NCBI GenBank assembly: GCA_937896295.1
Contig: CALBME010000186.1
Span: 1 to 9,725 of the forward strand
DNA length: 9,725 bases
Reading direction: 5' to 3'
DNA from: an uncultured Micavibrio sp.
Lineage (GTDB): Bacteria; Pseudomonadota; Alphaproteobacteria; Micavibrionales; UBA1664
A program made the position numbers and the translations under genes. Position 1 is the stretch's first letter. Each line of letters starts with the position of its first letter. The notes under the pieces were generated by a model, which saw only the letters and a list, made by a program, of their open reading frames with translations, made no database searches and had not been told where the DNA came from. Below are positions 1 through 6,618 of the stretch, one piece after another.

Positions 1-155
1 AAGACTTCGCCGGTGTGGGCGTTTTTAATCGAAATCGTGTAACCGATGGTTTCACGGGCAGCGGCGGGCAGAATGCCGGCGAAGCTGGCGGCAAGACCGG
101 CAAAACCGGCCAGACCCATTTTCAGCACTTTTCTACGCGTAAAAAATTTTTTCAT
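1..155 (-). CDS. mepK: Tat-exported DUF882 (MepK/YcbK-like) murein peptidase, N-terminal part
   Basis: Only the first 51 codons lie in the window; the gene runs off the left edge. The N-terminus has a twin-arginine export signal: TRRKVLK at residues 6-12, an Ala/Gly-rich hydrophobic stretch to about residue 30, and a likely cleavage region at LPAAA (29-33). The mature start ends in NAHTGEV, which matches the NLHTGES-type motif opening the DUF882 domain of E. coli YcbK/MepK, a zinc endopeptidase family that cleaves peptidoglycan crosslinks. The start ATG is at 155-153, with an AAGAGA ribosome-binding-like site 7 bases upstream. It lies 48 bases downstream of the L,D-transpeptidase gene, the same order as ldtD-mepK in E. 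coli, so it is very likely co-transcribed. The catalytic zinc-binding residues are outside the window, so activity cannot be judged. Family assignment rests on the signal, the short motif and the gene context. Confidence 0.8.
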   Translation of the reverse strand, partial: MKKFFTRRKVLKMGLAGFAGLAASFAGILPAAARETIGYTISIKNAHTGEV

Positions 156-203
156 TCACAAATCTCTTATTCTTGTTGGAACAAGTCGTCTGCCCGAAGC
201 GTT

Positions 204-1868
204 TTAGTTTGTAGTGTGGGTAAGAACTGATTCCCCGTGTTGAGCTTCCTTAAGTTCCGGTTCGAGAATGTCCGTCACTCGGCTTAGGATCTTCTGGGCG
301 TTCCTCTGGGTTGTTAGACCATTTTTGACCAAAGCATCGTACCGGGGTTTGTCCAGACCGTAAATGTCCGGTCCCAATATGAGCTGGCGGCGATCATTAA
401 ACCATGCCGTCACGTAGTCAAGATATATCGGCATTTTATTTTCTATAATCACATCCTGAGTCCGGTTAGACCCTACTGAAGTTGTGATTTTCTCGTGATT
501 CCACCCATTTTTGCCACGTAATATGAATTCTGCCAGCGCCTCGGGACGGGCCACGCGCACGCATCCCGACGACTGCGCGCGCATAGATAGGTCGAACAAT
601 TCCTTGTGGTTCGTGTCGTGCAGATAGATATCGTACGGGTTCTCCATGATCACGCGGTACCGGCCCAGCGGGTTGCCGTCACCTGACGGGGCGGTGAAGC
701 GCACCTGCATGAGTTCGCGGGGACTCCACTGGCTCCAGTCGACATTCTGCGGGTCGTCGATCACCTGCCCGTCCTTATACAGACGCACATTGTGCTTGCG
801 GATCATCTTGGCCGGATCGCTGAGCAGACCGGGGATGATGTCCTGCTTCTTGATGGTGGACGGCACCGTCCATGTCGGGTTCAGGCGCACGCCCGTGATT
901 TCGGTGCGGAAGGAAATGGTCTGGCGGCGCGGCTGGCCGACGACGACCGGCATGAGCAGAACCGGTTCGCCCCCCTCGTACCCCGTGAGCTGGTAGCGCG
1001 CGATCGACACCTCGATCCGGCGGTCTTCACGGTGACGGCGGTGCGGTTCGCGCAGGCGCTGCAGGTTGGCGATGATCTGCGGGCGTTCATCGGCGGCGGT
1101 CCGGTTGATGATGTTCAGTGTGACCGGTCCGATCGTACCGTCATCGTCCAGCGCGTATTCCCGCTGGAAGCGGCTGACCGCGCGGACCAGGTTTTCGTCA
1201 TAGACCTCGCCCATCTCGCCGGGGGTGGCGCCATAGGCGACCATGCGCGCGCGCAGCGCCGGCACCATTGGGCTGGACATGCCGGGTTTGAAGCCGGAGC
1301 GATTAAAGTCGATTTTATCCGCGGGCGCCGTCTGGGCGTCGGCCTGCGCCAGCCGCCTCTGAAGGTCGCGGTAAAGAGGGGTGGCGGGCGCAAGCGTGGC
1401 CAGATTGTCGGCGATGTTGCCGCTGACCACGCTGGCCAGCGTATTGGCGTCGGCCTTCATACCCATCAGGTCGGATGCATAGGCCCATACATTATAGGTC
1501 CAGAAGACTTCCGCCTCCTGCCAGCCGCGCAGGGTTTGGGGCGGGGTCGCCAGCATTGCGCGCATCTGGCCTGCGCCATAGCTTTCGGGGTCGAGGCCAT
1601 GGGCCCGCGCACCGTCCAGAATATCCGGCACCCTGGCCGCCCGGCCGGTGAATCCGCCGTCTTCTTCGGTCCACAGACGCAAATGGCCGCGGCCTGCGTA
1701 AAAGTCGCGCAAGACGTCTTCGGGTTCCTTGGATGATGCGGCAGGCTGGAAAATGGTCTGCGCCTCGACCGGGCTATTGCCGCCAAAGATGACGAGGCAG
1801 AGTAACGTGACCGCGCTCAGGGCCGCGATCGCAGGAATAAACCGTTCGAGGCGGGCCAGGCATTTCAT
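204..1868 (-). CDS. ldtD: L,D-transpeptidase, LdtD/YcbB type
   Basis: A 554-residue periplasmic enzyme expected to form 3-3 (mDAP-mDAP) peptidoglycan crosslinks. Residues 10-30 form a hydrophobic signal anchor. About 45-200 resemble the YcbB scaffold domain (DVLRDFYAGRGHLRLW at 51-66). About 200-256 are a PG_binding_1 module (AVSRFQREYALDDDGTIGP). The YkuD catalytic domain spans about 285-455 and carries His417 (YLHDTN) and the signature SSGCVRV at 433-439 with nucleophile Cys436. Length is close to that of E. coli LdtD, about 615 residues. The ATG overlaps the stop of the upstream PH-domain gene as ATGA (1865-1868), and there is no Shine-Dalgarno sequence, so translation is probably coupled. 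Oddly, the 3' part (241-540) is about 47% GC by hand count against about 65% in 1021-1320, though the frame stays open and the catalytic motif is intact. Confidence 0.93.
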   Translation of the reverse strand: MKCLARLERFIPAIAALSAVTLLCLVIFGGNSPVEAQTIFQPAASSKEPEDVLRDFYAGRGHLRLWTEEDGGFTGRAARVPDILDGARAHGLDPESYGAGQMRAMLATPPQTLRGWQEAEVFWTYNVWAYASDLMGMKADANTLASVVSGNIADNLATLAPATPLYRDLQRRLAQADAQTAPADKIDFNRSGFKPGMSSPMVPALRARMVAYGATPGEMGEVYDENLVRAVSRFQREYALDDDGTIGPVTLNIINRTAADERPQIIANLQRLREPHRRHREDRRIEVSIARYQLTGYEGGEPVLLMPVVVGQPRRQTISFRTEITGVRLNPTWTVPSTIKKQDIIPGLLSDPAKMIRKHNVRLYKDGQVIDDPQNVDWSQWSPRELMQVRFTAPSGDGNPLGRYRVIMENPYDIYLHDTNHKELFDLSMRAQSSGCVRVARPEALAEFILRGKNGWNHEKITTSVGSNRTQDVIIENKMPIYLDYVTAWFNDRRQLILGPDIYGLDKPRYDALVKNGLTTQRNAQKILSRVTDILEPELKEAQHGESVLTHTTN

Positions 1869-2470
1869 CGGCGCTGGCCCATCTGGTATTCACGCGCCCG
1901 GTCGATGGCGTTGCGGAAAGTGACCGGCTCGGCCAGTGGCGGCAGCAGGATTTCACCCACGCCCATGCCGCGGACCATGACCGTCCCGTAATCCAGCATC
2001 CGGCCCAGAACCGACTGGATGACATGGACGGATTCGATGCGGTCGATGTTCATTTCATCGACGTTGCGGGCGATCACGCCTTCCTTCAGCACCAGACGGT
2101 GGGTGGTGATGGCGATTTCGGTGGTCGAGCGGATGATCATCATATGCGCGAACAGGGCCAGCCCCAGCAGCAGGAAGGCAAAGGCAATCAGGCGGACGAC
2201 CGTGCCGACGTCGCGGACGGCGGCGATGTAACCTCCCTGCATGTCAATGACGGTGGCCCAGGCATCCCACATCGCGCTCATGGGCAGATCGGGAAAACGC
2301 GCGGACACCACGCTGTGGACGTTGAAGGCAAGACCGATGCCCAGCACCGCGAGACAGGCCAGCAGGCCGAAGACCAGCCAGAAAAACGCACCGGCCATAT
2401 AGATCCAGTGAAAGCGTCCGATGACGATCACCTTTTCATTGCCGGTGAGAGATTGTTCGACGTAGCTCAA
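1865..2470 (-). CDS. Two-helix membrane protein with bacterial PH domain (bPH2, YdbS/YdbT-like)
   Basis: A 201-residue inner-membrane protein. Two hydrophobic segments lie at about 22-48 and 90-113, followed by a bacterial pleckstrin-homology-like fold at about 115-190. The diagnostic run is TTHRLVLKEGVIAR (122-135), then NIDRIESVHVIQSVLGR (141-157), then YGTVMVRG (161-168), the usual bPH2 (PF03703) pattern. The start is taken as TTG at 2470-2468: the N-terminus SYVEQSLTGNEKVIVIGRFHWI fits the usual opening of these proteins, and CAGGGA lies upstream. No in-frame ATG precedes the first helix. The molecular role of single-copy bPH2 proteins is not established. Here it lies 35 bases after phosphofructokinase and overlaps the L,D-transpeptidase by ATGA, which suggests a job in the envelope, by inference only. 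Confidence 0.85.
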   Translation of the reverse strand: MSYVEQSLTGNEKVIVIGRFHWIYMAGAFFWLVFGLLACLAVLGIGLAFNVHSVVSARFPDLPMSAMWDAWATVIDMQGGYIAAVRDVGTVVRLIAFAFLLLGLALFAHMMIIRSTTEIAITTHRLVLKEGVIARNVDEMNIDRIESVHVIQSVLGRMLDYGTVMVRGMGVGEILLPPLAEPVTFRNAIDRAREYQMGQRR

Positions 2471-2505
2471 CGTCCCGGTCCCTGTTCGTGGGGGGTTTTT
2501 ATTCT

Positions 2506-3585
2506 TTAGTCACCAAGGCTGATGCCAAGGGCGCGGGCGGTATGCGCCATGGCCCCCTTGGTGTCGACCTGCTGATAGGCGGCAATCGCATCGTCGATCG
2601 ACACATCGACCACGCCGCGATTGGTCCACGATACCATGCGGTCGAACTTGCCGGCCGCGATCAGGTCGACGGCATGCACGCCGAAGGCGGATGCGATCAG
2701 GCGGTCCTGATAGGTGGGCGGGCAGCCGCGCTGGACGTGGCCCAGCACGGTGACGCGGGTTTCCGAACCGGTCTTCTTGGCAAGTTCGTGGCCGATATAC
2801 TGGCCGATGCCGCCGTAACGCTGCTGGCCGTCGGCGAAGGTAATCTTCATGTCTTCGCCGCTGGCGGATTTGACCGCCTCGGACACGATGACCAGCGCGA
2901 AGTTGCGGCCGCCGTCCTTGACCTGTTTGATCTTGGCCGCGACCTTGTCGAGGTTGTAGGGAATTTCCGGGATCAGGATGACGTCGGCGCCACCGGCAAT
3001 ACCGGCGCACAGTGCGATGTGACCGGCGTCGCGGCCCATCACTTCCAGGATCATGACGCGGTCGTGGCTTGCGGCGGTCGGCTGCAGGCGGTCCAGCGCC
3101 TCCGTCGCGACGGCGACGGCGGTGTCGAATCCGACGGACACTTCGGTTTTGCCAAGGTCGTTATCGATGGTCTTGGGCACGCCCACCATCTTGAAGCCGC
3201 CCTGTTTTGCGAGTTTCTTGAGAATGGCGAACGATCCGTCGCCCCCAATGCCGATCACGGCCTCAAGGCCCAGCGCGTTAATGCCGGCGATGATGTCGCC
3301 CGAGAGGTCCTTGGTCGTGCCGTCCGGCATCGGGAAGGCAAACGGATTGCCCTTGTTGGTTGTGCCCAGAACGGTGCCGCCCTGGCGCATCATGTTGTAA
3401 TCCGCGTCGGCGGGGGTGAGGATGCGCACCTGCGGCGGGTTGCTGATCAGGCCATGGGTCCCGTCAAGGATGCCCACCATCTCGTAACCCAGGATATGTG
3501 CGCGGTGCGTGGCGGCGCGGATGACGGCGTTAAGGCCGGCGCAATCGCCACCGCTGGTCAGAATTCCAATTCGTCTTTTGGTCAT
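2506..3585 (-). CDS. pfkA: 6-phosphofructokinase (PfkA superfamily)
   Basis: A 359-residue cytosolic enzyme phosphorylating fructose 6-phosphate to fructose 1,6-bisphosphate in glycolysis. Visible motifs are ILTSGGDCAGLNA (8-20), GGDGS (114-118), PKTIDND (137-143) with catalytic base Asp141, MGRDAGH (183-189), and LGHVQRGCPP (281-290). The phosphoryl donor is not clear. Gly117 (E. coli position 104) is the ATP-type residue, while Lys138 (E. coli position 124) is the one typical of pyrophosphate-dependent enzymes. This mixed pair also occurs in some ATP-dependent family members, so ATP is favoured but not proven. The start is set at ATG 3585-3583, since MTKRRIGILTSGGD is the usual N-terminus; a TTG 45 bases upstream adds an implausible tail. 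It is the first gene of the minus-strand run leading into the envelope genes, with only 35 bases before the PH-domain gene. I see no terminator in that gap. Confidence 0.93.
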   Translation of the reverse strand: MTKRRIGILTSGGDCAGLNAVIRAATHRAHILGYEMVGILDGTHGLISNPPQVRILTPADADYNMMRQGGTVLGTTNKGNPFAFPMPDGTTKDLSGDIIAGINALGLEAVIGIGGDGSFAILKKLAKQGGFKMVGVPKTIDNDLGKTEVSVGFDTAVAVATEALDRLQPTAASHDRVMILEVMGRDAGHIALCAGIAGGADVILIPEIPYNLDKVAAKIKQVKDGGRNFALVIVSEAVKSASGEDMKITFADGQQRYGGIGQYIGHELAKKTGSETRVTVLGHVQRGCPPTYQDRLIASAFGVHAVDLIAAGKFDRMVSWTNRGVVDVSIDDAIAAYQQVDTKGAMAHTARALGISLGD

Positions 3586-3770
3586 GGGTATTGTTGTACC
3601 AAGGGCGCGCGCATTTAACAGACGCGGCAAACCAACAATTCACAGGCAATTCCGCCGCCGGGCGGCAAATCTTTCCGCCCTTTTGCCGGCCCCAACAAAA
3701 AACTTAAAGATTATGGCGGGTTATGATACAAAGAGGGCCCATTTTACGGTTCAAAGGGCAGTGACGATTC
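3586..3770. promoter_or_regulatory. Divergent spacer between pfkA and the purine operon
   Basis: This 185-base spacer separates divergently transcribed pfkA (left) and the DUF465-purE operon (right), so promoters for both should lie here. On the plus strand a TATGAT hexamer at 3722-3727 is a reasonable -10 box 43 bases before the DUF465 start, but no convincing -35 lies 15-19 bases upstream of it. No clear promoter was found for pfkA. A GC-rich partial palindrome (3654-3666) has too small a loop to call. I found no Pur-box-like or riboswitch structure by eye. Confidence 0.3.
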
Positions 3771-3974
3771 ATGGATGAAGCCTCCATTCAAATGAAGGAA
3801 AAGCTCGAAGAGCTGCGGACCGAGCACCGCGACCTCGACGCCGTTATCAGCCAGCTTTCCAACGCCCAGCCGGTCGATCTTTTCCAGCTCCAGCGCCTGA
3901 AAAAGCGCAAACTCGCGCTCAAGGACATGATCAACAAGCTTGAAAGCGGGCTGCTGCCCGACATTATCGCCTGA
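3771..3974 (+). CDS. DUF465 (YdcH-like) small coiled-coil protein
   Basis: A 67-residue, highly charged helical protein. The sequence alternates short helices rich in Lys, Glu and Leu: EKLEELRTEHRDLDAVI at 10-26, then a LFQLQRLKKRKLALKDMI stretch at 37-54, with a turn at NAQPVD (32-37). This two-helix hairpin with the KKRKLALKD-like motif is the signature of DUF465 (PF04325), a widespread proteobacterial family of unknown function. Length is normal for the family. The ATG at 3771 is the only sensible start, although the ribosome site is weak. Its stop overlaps the purE start as TGATG, so the two are translationally coupled. DUF465 genes next to purE recur in alphaproteobacteria, but no purine role is known. 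Confidence 0.88.
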   Translation: MDEASIQMKEKLEELRTEHRDLDAVISQLSNAQPVDLFQLQRLKKRKLALKDMINKLESGLLPDIIA

Positions 3975-4483
3975 TGGCCCGGAAATCTGCCTCCAAACCC
4001 GCCTCCACGCCCGTCGTCGGCATCATCATGGGGTCCCAGTCGGACTGGGAGACGATGAAAAACGCGGCCGACCATCTCGATCTGTTCGACATACCGTATG
4101 AAACCGCCATCGTCTCGGCCCATCGCACGCCGGACCGGCTGGTCGAATACGCCAAAACCGCTAAAAAGCGCGGGCTTCGCATCATCATTGCGGGCGCCGG
4201 GGGTGCTGCGCACCTGCCGGGCATGGCCGCGTCGATGACGCCCCTGCCCGTGCTGGGCGTGCCGGTCCAGTCCAAGGCGCTGAAAGGTCTCGATTCGCTG
4301 CTGTCCATCGCGCAGATGCCTGCAGGCATTCCGGTCGGCACGCTTGCGATTGGCGAGGCCGGGGCCAAAAACGCCGGCCTTCTGGCCGCCGCCATCCTCG
4401 CCACCACGGACGCGGGACTGGCCAAAAAGCTTGATTCCTTCAGGGACAAGCAAACCAAATCGGTCGCCAAAACCCCGCAATAG
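3974..4483 (+). CDS. purE: N5-carboxyaminoimidazole ribonucleotide mutase PurE
   Basis: A 169-residue enzyme of de novo purine synthesis that converts N5-CAIR to CAIR in the cytosol; the family forms octamers. Key motifs are all present: GIIMGSQSDW (16-25), the SAHRTP loop (48-53) with the active-site His50, AGAGGAAHLPGM (73-84), and GVPVQSKALKGLDSLLSIAQ (95-114). The length is typical of class I PurE, with about 12 extra N-terminal residues (ARKSASKPASTP). The start codon shares bases with the preceding DUF465 stop (TGATG), and no independent ribosome site is seen. PurK, which makes its substrate, is encoded two genes downstream. The neutral spacing and class I motifs argue for the two-step PurK/PurE route rather than a direct AIR carboxylase. 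Confidence 0.97.
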   Translation: MARKSASKPASTPVVGIIMGSQSDWETMKNAADHLDLFDIPYETAIVSAHRTPDRLVEYAKTAKKRGLRIIIAGAGGAAHLPGMAASMTPLPVLGVPVQSKALKGLDSLLSIAQMPAGIPVGTLAIGEAGAKNAGLLAAAILATTDAGLAKKLDSFRDKQTKSVAKTPQ

Positions 4484-4502
4484 CTGTTAAACTCGGCCCT
4501 GC

Positions 4503-4883
4503 ATGTTCCTCGGGATTATCGCCAGGGCTGAAGAGGCCACCGCATGGGTCGGACGCTATTGCGATCTGGAACGCGCCGCGCGCCTGCGGAATTACGCACT
4601 GGTCATCGGCACGGCAGGCTGGGCCGGGCGCTGGGTTCTGGTCGGCTTCCTCGCCACCGATTTCGTTGCCACGGAAACAGCCGCCGTCGAAACACTGACC
4701 CAGGCCGCGCAGGGCGGCGGGGCGCAAAAAACCGCCTTTTATATCGGCGCCATCCTGCTGTGCATGGCTATCAAATGGGCTGGATGGACCTATGGCGGGG
4801 TCGGTTACGTCCATCACCGCCGCACCGTCCGCGCAGCCCTGTCAGGCCACAATCCTCTTGTTTCGGGCCGTGCGCCCGTCTAA
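4503..4883 (+). CDS. Unrecognised small two-helix membrane protein between purE and purK
   Basis: I do not recognise this 126-residue protein. It begins 19 bases after purE, and its stop lies 10 bases before purK, so it is inside the purine operon. Hydrophobic segments are at about 31-52 (YALVIGTAGW, then WVLVGFLATDFVA) and 77-101 (TAFYIGAILLCMAIKWAGW), separated by a polar loop of about 25 residues. An amphipathic N-terminus and a basic tail (HHRRTVRAAL) flank them. The frame has the G/C-rich third positions of its neighbours, whereas the two overlapping plus-strand frames give Arg/Pro-rich non-hydrophobic products, so this frame is the real one. An in-frame stop 15 bases upstream (4488-4490) leaves ATG 4503 as the only ordinary start. 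There is no Shine-Dalgarno site. Function is unknown; an inner-membrane location is inferred from the helices. Confidence 0.7.
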   Translation: MFLGIIARAEEATAWVGRYCDLERAARLRNYALVIGTAGWAGRWVLVGFLATDFVATETAAVETLTQAAQGGGAQKTAFYIGAILLCMAIKWAGWTYGGVGYVHHRRTVRAALSGHNPLVSGRAPV

Positions 4884-4893
4884 CAACCTCATC

Positions 4894-5967
4894 ATGACAG
4901 CGAAAATCATCGGCATGCTCGGCGGCGGGCAACTTGGGCGCATGTCCGCACAGGCGGGCGAAAAACTAGGGCTTCAGACCCACGTCTATTGTCCTGAAAC
5001 CGATTCGCCGGCCAGCCAGGTGGCGGCGGTCACCACCAATGCCGCGTATGAAGACCGCAATGCCCTCGCCCGCTTCGCCGCCAGTGTCGACGCGATCACT
5101 TACGAATTTGAAAACATCCCGGTAGAGACGGTGCGGTTTCTTGAAACCCTTAAGCCCGTTCATCCGTCCTCGCAGGTACTGGCCATCGCGCAGGAACGCC
5201 TTGCCGAGAAAACGGCGCTGAACGATTTCGGCATTCCGACCACGCGTTTTGCCCCCGCCCATAGCGGCGCAGATGTTAAAGCAGTGATGGAGCAATGGGG
5301 CGTAACTACCTGTATCATTAAAACAACACGCTTTGGATATGACGGAAAAGGCCAGACCTTCGTGCGCGGCGCGGACGAGGCCGAGCGCGCCTTCGCGTCC
5401 CTCAAAGCCGACATTGTCATCGTCGAAGAACCAGTTGATTTCGATTGTGAAATTTCAGTTATCGTCGCCCGCGACCAGATGGGGAATGTCGGCGCGTTCA
5501 CACCCGGCGTCAACGTGCACCAGAACCACATTTTAAAAACCACAACCGTACCCGCCCCGCTGGCCCCAGCCCTGCTGTCGCAGGCCGAGAACATGGCGCG
5601 GCGGCTGGCGGAAAAGATCAAACTGGTCGGCGTCCTGGGGGTCGAGATGTTCGTCACCCGCGACGGACGAATTCTGGCCAATGAGATCGCCCCGCGCCCG
5701 CATAATTCCGGCCACTGGACCATCGACGCCTGCGACCACTCGCAGTTTGAACAGCATATGCGCGCGGTCGCGGGGATGGCGCTGGGGTCGTTCGACCGTC
5801 ATCACAACGCGGTGATGACCAATCTTCTGGGGGATGAGATTTTTCCCCCGCGCTCGCTCGCGCCGGTGCCGCCCGCCTATTTCACCGATTACGGCAAGGC
5901 AGATGCCAAGCCGGGGCGCAAGATGGGCCATCTCACCGTTTTGTCGGAATTATCTGATCCGAAATGA
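4894..5967 (+). CDS. purK: 5-(carboxyamino)imidazole ribonucleotide synthase PurK
   Basis: A 357-residue ATP-grasp enzyme converting AIR, ATP and bicarbonate to N5-CAIR, the substrate of PurE. The N-terminal nucleotide fold starts with IIGMLGGGQLGRM (5-17). TYEFENIP (69-76) precedes the ATP-grasp core with IIKTTRFGYDGKGQ (141-154), EEPVDFDCEISVIVARD (178-194) and the metal-binding NEIAPRPHNSGHWTID (263-278). The C-terminal lid has GRKMGHLTV (341-349). Length is usual for the family. The start is ATG 4894-4896, giving the standard MTAKIIGMLGGGQ; a longer reading from 4792 would run inside the upstream membrane-protein gene. It is the last gene of the operon, ending 2 bases before a strong terminator hairpin. 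A ribosome site is not evident in the 10-base gap. Confidence 0.97.
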   Translation: MTAKIIGMLGGGQLGRMSAQAGEKLGLQTHVYCPETDSPASQVAAVTTNAAYEDRNALARFAASVDAITYEFENIPVETVRFLETLKPVHPSSQVLAIAQERLAEKTALNDFGIPTTRFAPAHSGADVKAVMEQWGVTTCIIKTTRFGYDGKGQTFVRGADEAERAFASLKADIVIVEEPVDFDCEISVIVARDQMGNVGAFTPGVNVHQNHILKTTTVPAPLAPALLSQAENMARRLAEKIKLVGVLGVEMFVTRDGRILANEIAPRPHNSGHWTIDACDHSQFEQHMRAVAGMALGSFDRHHNAVMTNLLGDEIFPPRSLAPVPPAYFTDYGKADAKPGRKMGHLTVLSELSDPK

Positions 5968-5969
5968 AA

Positions 5970-5993
5970 AAAGGCCGCTGATCAGCGGCCTTT
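5970..5993. terminator. Bidirectional rho-independent terminator
   Basis: A perfect 24-base palindrome; each arm reads AAAGGCCGCTGA, and the centre is GATC. The GC-rich stem (GGCCGCTG with CAGCGGCC) is flanked by A-rich sequence on the left and TTTATATT on the right, giving a stem and T tract for transcripts on both strands. It sits between the purK stop (5967) and the stop of the converging gene (5997), exactly where a shared terminator is needed. Confidence 0.9.
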
Positions 5994-5996
5994 ATA

Positions 5997-6455
5997 TTAA
6001 GCGGGCGCGGTCCCTGATTTTGGGGATGCGGCCTGCGTCCGGGGCGGAAGCGCCGGCACGCCTTCGGGCCCCCAGCATGCTTCCGGCGCGATGGCGCGGA
6101 AAAATCCAAGACCGCTTTGCAGTTCGCGGCGCAGACCGGCGTCGATATCGGTGCGTTCCAGAAGATGCATCATGGCGCGACCATGCAGCTGCACATGTGT
6201 GTGACCATGCACGTCGCCGCTGACATAGAAATTGATGTAATCGGCGCGGGCATTTTCGAAATAACGGTGTTCGTCCCTTTCCACGACATGCCCATGCGCG
6301 CCATAAGGCTTGCCGGCCATCAGCTCTTCATACGCGGCGTCGGCATCGGCATTGGTTTTGACATGCCTGTATTCGGGTTTGCGGATGACGCCGTCCCATT
6401 GCTTGACCAGTGTCGGTTCGACCGTTGAAGGCTCCATCAATAAACGCGCATGCAT
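5997..6455 (-). CDS. Unrecognised His-rich small protein
   Basis: I do not recognise this 152-residue protein. The start is ATG 6455-6453, chosen because a strong AGGAG (minus strand, 6468-6464) lies 8 bases upstream; a longer open frame to 6566 has no comparable site. There is no signal peptide or membrane helix. Residues 51-97 are His-rich: YGAHGHVVERDEHR, then after a short YINFYVSG strand, DVHGHTHVQLHGRAMMH. That spacing could bind metal or form beta-strands, but I know no family with it. The C-terminal 25 residues (PEGVPALPPRT, then SPKSGTAPA) are Pro/Ala-rich and probably disordered. It converges on purK across a shared terminator and diverges from another unrecognised gene across 190 bases. 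Function unknown. Confidence 0.75.
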   Translation of the reverse strand: MHARLLMEPSTVEPTLVKQWDGVIRKPEYRHVKTNADADAAYEELMAGKPYGAHGHVVERDEHRYFENARADYINFYVSGDVHGHTHVQLHGRAMMHLLERTDIDAGLRRELQSGLGFFRAIAPEACWGPEGVPALPPRTQAASPKSGTAPA

Positions 6456-6481
6456 ATTCGTTTCTCCTGTCAGGGCGTTTA

Positions 6482-6510
6482 CATATATACATTTCACCCC
6501 CTGCGCGCAA
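6482..6510 (-). promoter_or_regulatory. Candidate promoter for the His-rich gene
   Basis: Read on the minus strand, a -35-like TTGCGC (6510-6505) and a -10-like TATATG (6487-6482) are separated by 17 bases. The -10 lies 26 bases before the ATG, with the ribosome site AGGAG in between. The -35 matches the sigma70 consensus only in TTG, so this is position-supported rather than sequence-proven. Confidence 0.35.
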
Positions 6511-6568
6511 ATGGCAGGATTGTTGCGGCGCATGAAGGACTTAGAAAATACCCGAGGCCTGCCCAAAT

Positions 6569-6583
6569 TTGCGATATTGCGAT
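6569..6583. repeat. Tandem TTGCGAT direct repeat in the divergent spacer
   Basis: TTGCGAT occurs at 6569-6575 and again at 6577-6583, a period of 8 bases, and abuts the -35-like TTGACG of the rightward promoter. The placement is suitable for a regulator site, but two short copies could be chance. Confidence 0.35.
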
Positions 6584-6618
6584 TGACGAACCCGTCCGCG
6601 GTTTTCTATTTCTATAAT
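6583..6618 (+). promoter_or_regulatory. Candidate promoter for the 324-residue protein gene
   Basis: A consensus -10 TATAAT is at 6613-6618, 27 bases before the GTG start, in an AT-rich stretch. A good -35-like TTGACG (6583-6588) lies 24 bases upstream, too far to pair with it; with a 16-base spacer TTGACG would instead pair with the weaker TCTATT (6605-6610). A promoter here is likely, but the exact boxes are uncertain. Confidence 0.4.

Noticed and set aside
792..1736. Long plus-strand open frame of 314 codons
   Set aside because: It is antisense to the ldtD body; its product is low-complexity (Arg, Gly, Asp, His) with no domain, as expected for the mirror of a GC-rich gene.
2488..3618. Plus-strand open frame of 376 codons
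   Set aside because: It is an exact antisense shadow of phosphofructokinase, whose motifs are unambiguous on the minus strand.
3586..3630. Longer phosphofructokinase N-terminus from a TTG at 3630
   Set aside because: The family starts at the TKRRIGILTSGG segment; the extra 15 residues have no homologous look, and the TTG has no ribosome site.
3654..3666. GCCGCC/GGCGGC palindrome in the pfk-purE spacer
   Set aside because: Its loop is one base, no T tract follows, and such runs are common in GC-rich DNA.
4792..4893. Longer purK N-terminus from ATG 4792
   Set aside because: It would overlap 92 bases of the membrane-protein gene, and the canonical PurK start is at 4894.
6206..6229. GDVHG next to GHTH, reminiscent of metallophosphoesterase motifs
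   Set aside because: In true calcineurin-like phosphoesterases these motifs are far apart and separated by GNHD-type blocks; here they are fused and nothing else of the fold is present.
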